DNA of 64,000 bases from the NCBI RefSeq assembly GCF_001411555.2, contig NC_049916.1, positions 27,608,558-27,672,557 of the forward strand. The letters run 5' to 3'. A model generated the notes under the pieces. The model was not told the origin of the DNA. It made no database searches and saw only the letters and a program-made list of their open reading frames with translations. Position numbers and translations under genes: made by a program. Source of the stretch: Juglans regia (lineage: Eukaryota > Streptophyta > Magnoliopsida > Fagales > Juglandaceae). Positions 1 to 13,004 of the stretch are shown here, piece by piece (within the stretch, counting starts at the first letter, position 1; every line of letters starts with the position of its first letter).

Positions 1-57
1 AAATATTGGTGTTTCGAATGTATATTATTGACTATATATATGCTTCGGTGCCATTAG

Positions 58-1153
58 GTTGCTGATGTTTCTGAAGCAGTTCGGCAGTATGCAGATGCAT
101 TGATGTTGTCTGGTGAGTCAGCCATTGGTTTATATGGACAGAAAGCTCTCTCTGTCTTGAGGATGTCCAGCAGTCGAATGGAAACTCGGGGTCGTGAGGA
201 CAATCAACAAAGTCTTGTCCATTCGTATCAACTGGGAGCATCATTGCCCGATCGCATTGCTGAGCAGATATGCAATTGTGCTGCAGAAATGGGTAATCTC
301 ACTTCTCCACTGTCTAAAATCTTACTATTCCGAGTTCAAAAACCATCTAAGTAGCAGCTGTTAGCTCTTACTGGAGTTTGTTACTAAGAAGTGTTCATAT
401 ATCAAGTCATTGTCTCATTGTCACTGCGTTCAAAGTTCAAACACAATTGTTTTGCTCAGATTCTGACGGTATGAGGAAAGTGAGAATTAGTGCATAGTTT
501 ATGTCATTCTATGAAAGTATAGGTCGATACACAAACTTATGTTCTCAGAGGCTGACTTCCATGCTGTGGTACATAAATGCTTTCTCAAGTGGCTTCAGTC
601 TACCTTCGGTCACAAATAAAGTAAATTGCACTTTGAGAACAATAATCTGTCTCTCTCTCGCTCTCACTCTCTCGTGTGCGTGCACGCAAAAAAAAAAAAA
701 AAATAATAATAATAATAAAAAATAAATAAAGCTCATGTCCGCACACCAAGCCTGTGATGCTTAGATGCGAGTTTCAGTTGTGTTTATATTTTTCTTACCT
801 CACAACCGTGTGTTCTGCCTGCAGCTAACAAACTTGGCGTGGATGCAATCTTTGTGTACACAAAGCATGGACACATGGCATCACTCTTGTCACGGAACCG
901 TCCAAACCCTCCAATAATTGCATTCACGACTGAGGATAGCACCCGAATGGCTCTGAATCTGCAGTGGGGAGTGATTCCCCTCCTCCTTGATCTATCGGAT
1001 GATATGGAAGCTAACATCTCGAAAAGCATTGATCTAATAAAATTGAGAGGGATGTTTAGGGAGGGGGATGCTGTGTTGGTCGTCTCAGATGTCACCTCAA
1101 CCCATGCAACCCCAATGGCTTTCCAATCAATCCAGGTCAAGACCATCGCTTAG
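58..1153 (+). CDS. PKP1: Plastidial pyruvate kinase, alpha-type subunit (3' end only)
   Basis: These are the last two coding exons (58-292 and 825-1153) of a pyruvate kinase, which turns phosphoenolpyruvate and ADP into pyruvate and ATP. The plastid isoform feeds fatty-acid synthesis. The visible 187 residues start with [20 protein letters not shown], the end of the catalytic barrel. They continue into the C-terminal alpha/beta domain ([45 protein letters not shown]). The closing SIQVKTIA resembles the SIQV tail of plant plastidial alpha subunits, and for this reason I prefer PKP1 over the beta types. The intron has a GT donor at 293 and a CAG acceptor ending at 824, and the split codon rebuilds Ala in frame. 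The intron carries a poly-A/AAT run near 689-720. The 5' part lies outside the window. Confidence 0.9.
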
Positions 1154-1917
1154 GGAGGCATTTTTACCGGGACAATGCTGCGTAACTCGTTCCTTGATGA
1201 CTTGCTGAAAGTGGTCGTCATAGATGACTTGCTGCATATTCAATCGATTTTATTATCTATTACAAACTGGGAAGGAATTAAGAACATTTTCCTACCTTTG
1301 TCCTACTCCACCTCATTAGTGAACACGTGAAGGGAAGCAAGAAAGAGATTTGGATATGTTTGGAAATACAACTGTTTTCAGACTACTACATTATTATTCA
1401 CAAACTGTTTTATTACTATTCATACATTATTAGCGATACTCTTAACATCCAAATGGAGCCGAAGTCTTCTCATTATCTTATTGCATTGCAATGCATCATG
1501 CTCGTCACTTTACAAACCTAAATTTGAGTTTCTTCCAATTTTCTTTGTCAGTATTTTGGATCAAATTCTCATTATCTTATTAAGCCTTCTTATCTCTTTG
1601 CTCTTGCTCATTTTTTTCCATCCTAAAATTAATAAAGAAGTTTCCACGTCAATTTTCGTTGAAATTTCTTGTATTTTCATTCACATTTATTTACTTAATA
1701 CAGTTCAGTAGATTGTTCATTTAAATGCTTAACATATAAAAGTATTAAAAATAATTATATTAACAGAAAACGATAATTTTTTTAGAACACAGAATATAAT
1801 TTCCCATCACATAATTTCAATCGGCTTTGGTACCCTACTAGCTACTACCCTCTCTCCGCCCCATCAAGAAAAGTTGCCAGACACAAAATAGAAACAACCA
1901 AACAACAGTGTAGAAAG
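1154..1917. other. 3' UTR and AT-rich spacer
   Basis: This stretch holds the pyruvate kinase 3' UTR and then AT-rich sequence. Short open frames occur on both strands, but none has a coding character or a recognisable domain. I see no gene here. Confidence 0.5.
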
Positions 1918-2965
1918 GTTAGGGCTGTAAATGAGCCAGTCTCTTTGATAGCCTGATCGGTACTTCTTTGGTTAAATTCGAATTGACCTCGACTAGTGAA
2001 AAAAAAAAACTCGTTCATGATAGTAAATATTCGCTCGATTTGTAAATGGCACATACCCAATAAAACTCGACTAAGGTTCGTTAAAGTCAGCTCATTTATG
2101 CTCGAGTCAATTAAAACTTATTCATATATTAATAAATATATACATACACTTATGTATATATATATGTATTAGCTAATAATATAACCATACCAATTTTATA
2201 ATTAAATATATAATATGTAATCTAATTACTTATGTCTATAGTGAATATACTTCATAGATATATTTTATAATTTATATGATAATTAGTTGATAAAATTTAT
2301 TAATTTCATATACTAGTATGTGAGAACTATATATGAAATAGATATATGCTATCATATTAAGTGCATGTATTAATAATATATGTAAGCATATAATATATTG
2401 TTATTTTGAATAAATATCAACTAGTTAGATATTAATTATTTATAATTTTTTTAAATTTAATAATTCAATAGAGGTTTTATTTATTAGTTGTATAAATTCA
2501 ATATTAAATCTTTTTTTCTTTAATTTATTACTTATTAAATTTTATTTAAAAAATAAAAAAATAAACAATTCGAGCTTGAGCTTGACTCGACTCGACTCGA
2601 ACTTTTTTGGAACGAGCTTGGGTTCAGAGTTTAGCTCATCGAGTCGAGCTCGAATAAAAAATAAAAAAAATATGAGCAATGCTACACAACCTCTCAACCT
2701 TCGCACACCATATTTTTATTTAATTTTAATATTTTTTTAAAATTTTATTTTGAGTTTATTTTTTTAAACTAATTCAATTCTTCTATTCATTATTCATATA
2801 TTAAATATTTGATAAAAGAAAAAAATAATAACAACTAAAAAAAGCGTAATATGTGGAGGTTGTGTAGATTTTTTTAAAAAATCACAAGTTTGGACTCTCA
2901 AGTATTTTGAATTGAGCCAAGCTCGGCAAGCCAAAAACCGGATCGGCTCGATTACAGCCCTAACT
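1918..2965. mobile_element. Non-autonomous hAT-like DNA transposon
   Basis: The ends are inverted: TTAGGGCTGTAAATGAGCC near 1919-1937 and GGCTCGATTACAGCCCTAA near 2945-2963. The two differ only at two central positions. Subterminal GAGTCGAGCTCG/GAGCTTGAGCTTGACTCGA runs lie near 2570-2650, as in plant hAT-type MITEs with GGGCTGTAAA(C/T)GAGC ends. GAAAGGT occurs just left of the element (1913-1919) and again at 2966-2972, consistent with an imperfect 8-bp target duplication. No transposase frame is present. A second short element is nested at about 2672-2880. Confidence 0.6.
2672..2880. repeat. MITE family 2 copy nested in the hAT-like element
   Basis: This is an AT-rich element of roughly 200 bp. 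It starts with GAGCAATGCTACACAACCTC and ends with the inverse, GAGGTTGTGTAGA. Between them lies a motif near TTGATAAAAGAAAAAAATAA. The same internal pattern recurs near 13.8, 23.4, 27.5, 54.4 and 56.4 kb, so this is a dispersed family. It probably inserted after the surrounding hAT-like element. Confidence 0.5.
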
Positions 2966-3218
2966 GAAAGGTGTATTGAAAAAGGATTTTGCTAGATACA
3001 AGCGAGTTCGTGCACCATATTGATCACTTGCTGCCTGCTATATAAAAACTGGATGGAGGAAAAACCCAGCCTCGTAGCCAAACAGAACGTTGTTGATCAC
3101 TTGCTGCCTACTGGGCCGCTCGGGCGGCAAAATTTAGTAATTCGAAAATGGAAAAAATGACAAACTATAGTTAGTAGAGGTTGGTTAGGCCAACCGCCAA
3201 CCACAGACAGCCAACTCA

Positions 3219-3418
3219 GGTTGCGTTTGGATGTTGAAGTGAGTTGAGTTGAATTGAGTTGAGATAATAAAATATTGTTAGAATATTATTTTTTATTATT
3301 ATTATTATTTTAGGATTTGAAAAAGTTGAATTGTTTATTATATTTTGTATTGGAATTTGAAAAAATTGTAATAATGAGTTGAGATGAATTGAGAGAATTT
3401 TTGATTCCAAACGAAGCC
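3219..3418. repeat. MITE family 1 copy upstream of alpha-tubulin
   Basis: This element of about 200 bp has inverted ends, GGTTGCGTTTGGA on the left and TCCAAACGAAGCC on the right. Inside are GAGTTGAGATGA-type runs and TTGAATTGTTTATTATATTTTGTA. TCA flanks both sides, a possible 3-bp target duplication. It ends about 65 bp before the putative tubulin TATA box. Confidence 0.55.
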
Positions 3419-3453
3419 TCAATTTGCACGGGCTCAACTAACACCTATGGTTA

Positions 3454-3492
3454 AATCTCTCTCTCTCTCTCTCTTCCCCGCCTGCTATATAT
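3454..3492 (+). promoter_or_regulatory. Alpha-tubulin core promoter: CT tract and TATA box
   Basis: A (CT)n pyrimidine patch at about 3454-3473 is followed by CTATATAT at 3485-3492, about 150 bp before the tubulin ATG. Position and composition fit a plant TATA-box promoter with a Y-patch. Where transcription starts is inferred. Confidence 0.5.
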
Positions 3493-3614
3493 CACACCCC
3501 AATCTCGTGCTCTTCCAGATCTATCACCACCAGTTTTCACCAGAGGGCGTCTTGATAAACGCCTTCGATCTTTATTTGTGCTATTCCCTCCATTGCTAAA
3601 TCATCCTCACTTAG

Positions 3615-6307
<2,693 letters not shown>

Positions 6308-7260
6308 GAAGAGATCTAAAATTTAGCTGTTGTGATTTAGGCCGAACGATGCAATCTTTTGGCTGGCCCGTGTGATTTAGTAGTTTTCTCTTTTTAAGGG
6401 TTGTGTAACATGTGCTACACAAAACCCTAAGTTCCATTTCTAATTCTCTAGGCAGACTATATTTGGTGCCTTTTACATTTGGTTTTTCTTGATTCCTTAC
6501 TGGTGTTGAATTCTTAAAGTTGTCTTCTCTCCCACGGAAAAATCGATTTTCTTTTTTCTTAAAGTTCCACTACTTCAGCAACTTGTCATATATTTTACAA
6601 TTCTTCTATATACAGTCGGTTCACGCAAGCGGCGTGGAGTCGCTGAGGCCACGTCAAATAATATATATATATATAAAAAGAAAAAAAAAAAAAAAGAAAG
6701 ACAAAAGACTATGCCTGTGCGAAACCGAAATGAGAAAGAAAAAATCCAAACAAAAACACTGAAACAGAGCTTGGGGTCCTCTGGATATTTGTCTTCTTGC
6801 TCGTTTGGGTTTTCAGTTGCCAACTTGATTTGTATTTTCTGCTTCCATTCTTAAATCTTCCCTTGGTAACTTAGCTAATTTTGACAAATCTTGAGAAGAA
6901 GCTTTTCTCGCAAACTGAATATTCTTTTCGGAGCCAGCGACATAGACTTTCCATCTTCATCAACAAACAATATTCTAGGACATATGTCAATTGGAGGTTG
7001 CATTTGGTTTCTTGTTTTTTGGGATCTGGCTTCCGGCTGACTTGGTCCCAAGTTTTGAGTCTTCAAGTTTTTTACAATAGGTAGAGAAGGCACCAAAATG
7101 AAAATGAAGGAAAACCCAAAAAACCCATTACCAAAAATCCATGTACTCAGAAAACACAACCAAAAATAAACAAACATTGAAATGAAGGGAAAAAAAATAG
7201 ATAATCAGAATCTTATTTTTGGTAACTCAGAAATAAATCAGTGAAGAAAAAGAGACATAC
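6308..7260. other. Tubulin 3' UTR and intergenic DNA
   Basis: The first 150-200 bases are the likely tubulin 3' UTR, T-rich with TTGTGTAACATGTGC. An (AT)n/poly-A tract follows at about 6660-6700. If the orphan exon at 7261-7413 belongs to a live gene, its later exons should lie here on the minus strand. I could not find a convincing downstream exon. Confidence 0.45.
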
Positions 7261-7413
7261 TTTTTGAGCATTGGCATAGGCTTTAGCTCTGCGTTGTTGT
7301 ATTGCAAGGAACCTACGAAGCAGACGGAGGATTCTAGAAGAATCAGAGCAACCTACAGTATTTTCGGCCTCCATTGGTTCTGTAGTAGAAACCTTCTTCT
7401 CAAAATCTTCCAT
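7261..7413 (-). pseudogene. Orphan first coding exon or gene fragment
   Basis: On the minus strand a 51-codon frame starts MEDFEKKVSTTEPMEAENTV and runs through SRILRLLRRFLAIQQRRAKA. It ends exactly at a good splice donor (AAAAA|GTATGT, donor at 7255-7260). The arginine-rich amphipathic RILRLLRRFLAIQQRRA stretch looks like real protein. Upstream DNA is GA-rich like a plant 5' UTR. I see no matching second exon between here and the tubulin 3' end. It could therefore be a truncated gene, or a gene whose remaining exons are short. I do not recognise the family with certainty. Confidence 0.35.
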
Positions 7414-7979
7414 GATCGTCTTTAGAGAGGTAAGAACTATATTGGTTCTGTATTTTCTCTTTTCATTTTGTCTTCAGACTTCTGAGAGCTAAGAACTCAA
7501 GGGCAATGAGAGAGAGAGGGAAATGGAAAGAGGGATCACTAAACGGGGCGTTTTGATTTTTTGCTACATCAGCCGGTATTTGCACCGCGCTTACACAAAG
7601 CGACTGTCTTTAGCTTTTTTCTATATTTTATTACCGCATTGGCTTCGAAAGCCTAATAACCTTCTAAAGTTCAGAGTGCCCCTCAACCCATATGTCTAAA
7701 GAGGCAAACCCGGATTCACATCACCATCAACATGCTTATGAACTAGAAAATCATAAGAAAAGAACCGAACAATAGGAAAGTAAAGCTACCATTATTAAGA
7801 AGAGAACATCATTCCCTTGCAAACATCATCCACACTACTCACAATTTGAAGAAAATTACTTATTAAAGAACATAAAAGAAAGAAGAATCCAAGTTCCTCC
7901 ACATAAACATAAAAGACCAACTGAAACTCTCAAAGAAAACTAGGCTTGACATTTTAGTAGTAGGTCTGAACATCATACT

Positions 7980-8031
<52 letters not shown>

Positions 8032-8131
8032 TGCATAATCAAAGAGTCGGTTATACCTCCTCCCAAGGGATTCGGTTCAGTTCCAGCAATGGTGCATGAT
8101 GATAACAGAACATAAACAATGAGCCACCAAA
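7414..8131. other. Intergenic region between the orphan exon and the F-box gene
   Basis: This segment would hold the 5' flank of the orphan exon and the 3' UTR of the F-box gene, both minus-strand. Apart from the compound microsatellite at 7977-8030, I see no gene or clear element. Confidence 0.4.
7977..8030. repeat. Compound (AT)n(AG)n microsatellite
   Basis: An (AT)n run at about 7979-8006 passes directly into an (AG)n run to about 8030, just beyond the 3' end of the F-box gene. It is probably length-polymorphic. Confidence 0.85.
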
Positions 8132-9718
8132 CTAGAAATCGCCCGAATCGGAACCTCCTAGTCCCAGACTACAACGTGGTGTGAAGTTCCGCCTCAGTTG
8201 TAACCGCGGAAATACCACAACATGTTGTCCAAAGGATAACGGGACGCCAAGACCCGGCAGGCGGTCATAATCTCCCCCCACCATTGGAGGAGGAAACCCG
8301 AACGGATTAGGGTCCCTTCTCAATGGTAATAAAGCCCCTCGCCTTGGCCAAGCTTCCCTCTTCCTCTTCTTGTTGCTCTCCCAGAATGTAACAAACCTAT
8401 CCTTCCATTGAATCGACCCCCGCGCTTCAATCCCTCCTCCTCCCCGTCCAAATGCCTCCTCAAATTTGCGCTTCCACAGCTCATTATTGGAAGACAAATA
8501 TCGCAATTCGGAACACACACATCCCATCTTTGCCAGATCGACTCCGGGAAGAGACTCCAAAATCTTAAGCTTAAGCTCCGCATGGAGGCGCATGAAGCAA
8601 GGGGGAGGCACCAGCCCAGCCCTTTCACAGAGATCAATCAAGAGTGGCAATGCAAGCCCATCCTTCACAATCTTCCAAAACTCAAAAACCTCACTTTCTG
8701 GGTACCCATCTTCGTCGTTAGCTCTATCGGTAGAATCGCCATTTGCCAAACCTATCGCCGGCGCAAACCTATTCTCATTCAAACACACCCTGTACAACCC
8801 CGACCTGCCCCCAGCCAGAGACCCATAAATATTGATAAAGTGCCCCAAACTCTGAAACTTCAAAACAACACTTTCAGGCACCTTAGCAGCATATCCATCA
8901 TCATTACCTAAGAGCTCTGGCAGAGTGTAACAAAGCGACATCGTGAACGCGTTCGAAGGCCACTCATCCGCAAGATGAAAACGGTCGATCCGAATACCGG
9001 AGATGGAATCGAATCCGACGAAACCGGACTCCAAAAGAACCGCGTGAACCGCAATCACCAAGAGTTTGTGGTCCCCGCCGTAATCGCCCAATTCCTCCCC
9101 CAGTATCCTTCTCAGAAAACACCGCTCGTAAAACTTCTTCCCCGATGATGAAACCGACCCATCAGCCACTTCCACGGTTTCAGCACTAGTAACTTCTAGG
9201 GTTTCTTCGTAGTCGGAATCCGACACCAGGGACCCGCCCTGTTCCTGAAGAATAGTTGAATCACTCATGTCGGAGTCAGCAACATCAGACCATTCTGGAA
9301 GCCCTTGTACGGACGACTCTGGAGTTGGGGTTTCTGGATTCGAGGACATTTCTCCTAGGCTCTTAGGTTCTCGAGTAATTTGAGACCCGGTGTCTCGATT
9401 AGAGAATCTAGGGGCTAGGGCTTGAGATTTTTGCACGGAATCTCGGGCGTGGGTTTCGATTGGAGAAGAGGAGAAGCCGGCGGGGTCGAAGGTGAAGTAG
9501 AGAAGGTCACCTGAGGTGATTCCGAGGGAGTGCAGGGACGCCTCGGGTGAGGAGGCCTGGAGCTCGTCCTTGCGATTGAGAGAGATATGAAGAGAAGAGG
9601 AAGAGGATGAGGAGATTGATTGAGAGAGGGTTTCTTGAAGTTGTTGGAGAGTAAAGGGAGCGGGAACTTCAATTCTGAGGGTTTGCTTGGATTCGACGGA
9701 TCTAAGTCTCAGTTTCAT
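8132..9718 (-). CDS. SKIP22: F-box protein SKIP22/FBXO7-type with N-terminal ubiquitin-like domain
   Basis: This intronless frame encodes 528 aa from the ATG at 9716-9718. Family members start with MKLRLRS, and this one reads MKLRLRSVESKQTLRIEVPA. An in-frame ATG 57 bp further upstream (9773-9775) would add 19 residues with no family match. Residues about 1-75 form a ubiquitin-like fold that ends SLGITSGDLLYFTFDP. A long Ser/Glu/Asp-rich linker follows, then a PI31/FP-like domain (HFINIYGSLAGGRSGLYRVC). The F-box is at about 375-425 (LKLKILESLPGVDLAKMGCV, LWKRKFEEAFG). The Pro/Arg-rich tail includes FGFPPPMVGGDYDRLPG. By family it would be the substrate-recruiting subunit of an SCF (Skp1-cullin-F-box) ubiquitin ligase; the target is unknown. 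Confidence 0.9.
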   Translation of the reverse strand: MKLRLRSVESKQTLRIEVPAPFTLQQLQETLSQSISSSSSSSLHISLNRKDELQASSPEASLHSLGITSGDLLYFTFDPAGFSSSPIETHARDSVQKSQALAPRFSNRDTGSQITREPKSLGEMSSNPETPTPESSVQGLPEWSDVADSDMSDSTILQEQGGSLVSDSDYEETLEVTSAETVEVADGSVSSSGKKFYERCFLRRILGEELGDYGGDHKLLVIAVHAVLLESGFVGFDSISGIRIDRFHLADEWPSNAFTMSLCYTLPELLGNDDGYAAKVPESVVLKFQSLGHFINIYGSLAGGRSGLYRVCLNENRFAPAIGLANGDSTDRANDEDGYPESEVFEFWKIVKDGLALPLLIDLCERAGLVPPPCFMRLHAELKLKILESLPGVDLAKMGCVCSELRYLSSNNELWKRKFEEAFGRGGGGIEARGSIQWKDRFVTFWESNKKRKREAWPRRGALLPLRRDPNPFGFPPPMVGGDYDRLPGLGVPLSFGQHVVVFPRLQLRRNFTPRCSLGLGGSDSGDF

Positions 9719-9929
9719 GGTTGCACTTGCATCGGGATAAAGTCTAAATTCACGGGGTTTATTGTTGAAGCCCAAAGGGAAATTTGAGAATTCGGAAAAC
9801 GATTGAACGAACCTTTCGGAAGGGATGAAGATGAGCGAGCGTTTTATGCGGTGTCAAACTGAAATAAAATCATTAAAATAGTGTTATTTGAGAAGTGCTG
9901 GAGAGCTTCCATTCTAGTGGTGCATATAA

Positions 9930-10145
9930 TGTATACACTACGTGGATGTCTCTTATCTACTTAATTTTTTTTAAAAAAATTATATACATAAGCCTCACAC
10001 TCCTGCACATCACTTAAAAGTATGTGAATTTATTCTTTTACTCTCATGTTTCATGAAATATGAAATATGAAATATGAGGATAAAAGAGTAAAATCCTATA
10101 TTTTTTAAGTGGTGTGCAGAGTGTGAGGCTTACGTGTAGTATAAC
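9930..10145. repeat. Hairpin MITE upstream of the F-box gene
   Basis: Inner arms AGCCTCACACTCCTGCACAT (from 9991) and GTGCAGAGTGTGAGGCT (to about 10130) are inverted. The pairing continues inward through CACTTAAAA/TTTTTTAAGTG and TTTTACTCTCAT/ATGAGGATAAAAGAG. A weaker outer pair TATACACTACGTG/TACGTGTAGTATA extends it. The whole unit could fold into one long hairpin. Confidence 0.5.
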
Positions 10146-10390
10146 TCTTTTTTTTTTCTTCTTCCTTCAAACGCAATGGCTTCTCTCTCTCATCTCTCTC
10201 ACCAGTGTCTCTCTCTCATCTCTACTCTCTCTCTCGTCTCGCTCTCTCTCTCATCTCCGCTCACTCTCTCTCTCTCCTCTCTGTTCATCTCGATCTCTCT
10301 CTCCTCTCCGCTCTCTCCTTCTCTCATCTCCGCTCTCTCTCTCTCCTCTCTGCTCTCTCTCTTTCGTTTCCGCTCTCTCATCCATCTTTA
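10146..10390. repeat. CT-rich low-complexity tract
   Basis: About 240 bp of TCTCTCTC-type sequence with short CGCTCTCTC variants. Open frames on both strands here (Ser/Leu-rich on plus, Arg/Glu-rich on minus) are products of the repeat and not genes. Confidence 0.8.
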
Positions 10391-12918
10391 ATTTTAAATT
10401 TAATAAATGTATGGTGTAGATTTTGACACAATGTGTGTAAAAATGACTGCTATAAATAGTAGCTTCTGCCAATAATATTTCTTGTTATTTATATATGGAT
10501 CCTACTATTCTTCTCACTCAATTCTACCGTCCCACTCTATTGTTTTTATTTTTTATTTAATAATTAAAAAGAATTTTTAATAATATTATAATATTTTTAA
10601 TTTTTTAAATATTTAAAAATATATATATATAAAATAAAATAAAATCCTATAATGTAGATCCTTGCCACCGCTGAGAGCGGTACTGTAACATGGTCCTTTA
10701 TATATATACTAGTAAGGGCAACTTGTACTGCACGTATGCCCAGATGAAAAAAATAAGGAGAAAATAAAAATACTAAACAATAGTAAATGTGAGAAATGGA
10801 ATTTAAAGAAAAATCGAATAAAACGTGAAAAACTGTAATTGCAGTATGTGTTATGAGAAAATATAAAAACATAATGCATTAAATTTTTTAAATAAATTTA
10901 AGAATATAGATTTTACCTCGCCTGTGTTCGAATAGAAAAACAGTTTACCTAATCGTTAATTTTAGGGTCCCGTGGAATTAGTCGAGATGCACGCAAACTG
11001 GTCCGAACACCCTCGGTTATAAAAAAAATATATATATTTTTGTAATTATAGAACAAATTTTTCATTGTGATCATATCCACTGGCCTTATTACAATTTGCA
11101 TATGACATGTAGTAGAATTGTTGATACAAATTGATTAATGAAAACTTTTCTTTAACTAAGAATGTTACTTTCTGCATTAAAAAATGAAAGAATAAACGTA
11201 TAATATGAATGCAGCAATATAGTAAATTTAAATAGAAATAAATAATTTATATTGATATAAATAGGAAATAAAATGAAGAAAGTATTTTTTTTAGTAAGAG
11301 ATAGTTATGAATAAACCTGATCGCTCAATATTGAAGTAGATGTAATTATGTTGTTAGAACATAAATCTATTTGACGAAGTGTTGAAGTTTTGGCAATATT
11401 GTTGGAAGTACAAAGTGTTATCTTCGCTAAAGTGGAATGATCATTGTGAACTTTAGTTTGAGAAGAATTAATATTCAAAGATGATCCAATCTCTTATACA
11501 AATGACTTCATCATTGTTTGAATGAAAATAGAGAATATGTTGAGATTGTGTTTACGTTTGAATTTTAATATTTGGTGTTTTTTTTTAACTTAGCATATCT
11601 CTTTTTTTTTTTTTATAGGATGTCTTCCTTTTTCTTCTCTGATTGAATAGCATATCAATTTCTTATTACTGGATATTCTTCGTGTTCTTCAAAGTTTATT
11701 TATAGAAGTAGTTAGATAAAAATTAAAATAATTAGTGTTAATAATGTTTAAATCTATTTTTACTTTTAATAATATTGTCTTACCAATTGACATAAAGTTA
11801 TCGAAGATTATAAATTCTTTGTTAATTTTGGAATGCAATCTAAAAAAGATTTGAAAATAAATCAAATATGTAAGTAGATGTGTATATACAAAGAGATATG
11901 ATATATAACAAATATTATAAGCATTTATAGCTAAAGCAGAAAAAGAAGTCAATTAATTCCAAATAATAATTTCATATAGATCATATTAAATGAACCAAAT
12001 GAAATAGCACACTTTAGAATAGAACAAATCCATTAAGACAAACTAATATGATGGGAAAATGAAATATTCATATAACAAACATATAATGTCAACAATTTAT
12101 TTTAACTGCAAGTGCATTTATGTAAGTATAAAAAATTTGAATAACATTTTCTCGGATGATATAGAAGAGAACATATCAAAAATTAGAGGACAAATAAAAT
12201 AACAGTGAGAATATAGGAAATTGACAGCATCCAGATTGAAGAATGATAAATGAAGAACAGAAGCAGCAAATCTGTAAATTAAAAAAAAAATTACAAACAT
12301 TACATCGATATTAATAATTATAATCGATTGCATATATCGTATATTTATTAATTCAAAAATAAATATATAATGTGTTAAATTTAAACTTAGAAAGTATATT
12401 ACTAAGTGTTAAATAATTTTATCATATAATTATAATATAAATCTTCATTAGTTATAACTACAAGAAACAATTTGAACAAATTATAATACATTACAAATTT
12501 TAAAAGTTCTAAAATGTTGTTATGAATTTTGGATTAGTTATTAATGTACGACTTAAAGGGAAAAAAAGGCAGAAAAGAAATAAAATTTATTTTTTTAAGA
12601 TTTTATTTTGTTATAACAATTTTATGGGCACTGGGCAGTTGATATATTAAATTAGAAAAACATTTATCAAAGTACAGTGTAACAATTAGTTTGGAAATTA
12701 TTTTTAACATCCGTGTATTTTTCTCATCACAAAAGACTAGAACCAAAAAAAGAAAAAAATCCAAATTTTCACAAGAAAAACCGAGTCTCTGACACAAGCC
12801 CCCATTTTTTTATTCAAACTCTCTCTCGCCTATCCTTCCAGAGTCTTCCTCCCTGTTCTTTCTCTTTTTTTATTTTCTCTCCTTTGTGTCCTAGCCTCAC
12901 CATCAGACTACTTCTGCC
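10391..12918. other. AT-rich gene-free region
   Basis: This is very AT-rich DNA with scattered poly-A/T and no frame of coding character. I see no promoter or RNA gene. The last 100 bases become CT-rich ahead of a weak exon candidate at 12919. Confidence 0.5.
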
Positions 12919-13004
12919 ATGATTTGGTCTAACTGCGTTGCCTCCTCGTACTCTTCCGGGTCCTCTTTATTTTCTTCTTCTTCGCGTACTCGAACCCCAA
13001 AAAG
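12919..13004 (+). other. Possible isolated first coding exon
   Basis: The ATG at 12919 lies behind a CT-rich, 5'-UTR-like stretch and opens a Ser/Arg-rich frame, MIWSNCVASSYSSGSSLFSS, continuing SSRTRTPKR. It stops at an AG|GTACC splice donor. The composition resembles a chloroplast transit peptide. No second exon is recognisable downstream, so this may be a gene remnant or chance. An overlapping minus-strand frame (12903-13196) looks less natural. Confidence 0.2.

Noticed and set aside
8408..8911. 167-codon plus-strand frame
   Set aside because: It is the antisense shadow of the F-box gene.
10199..10381. Arg/Glu-rich and Ser/Leu-rich frames on both strands
   Set aside because: They are translations of a CT/GA simple repeat.
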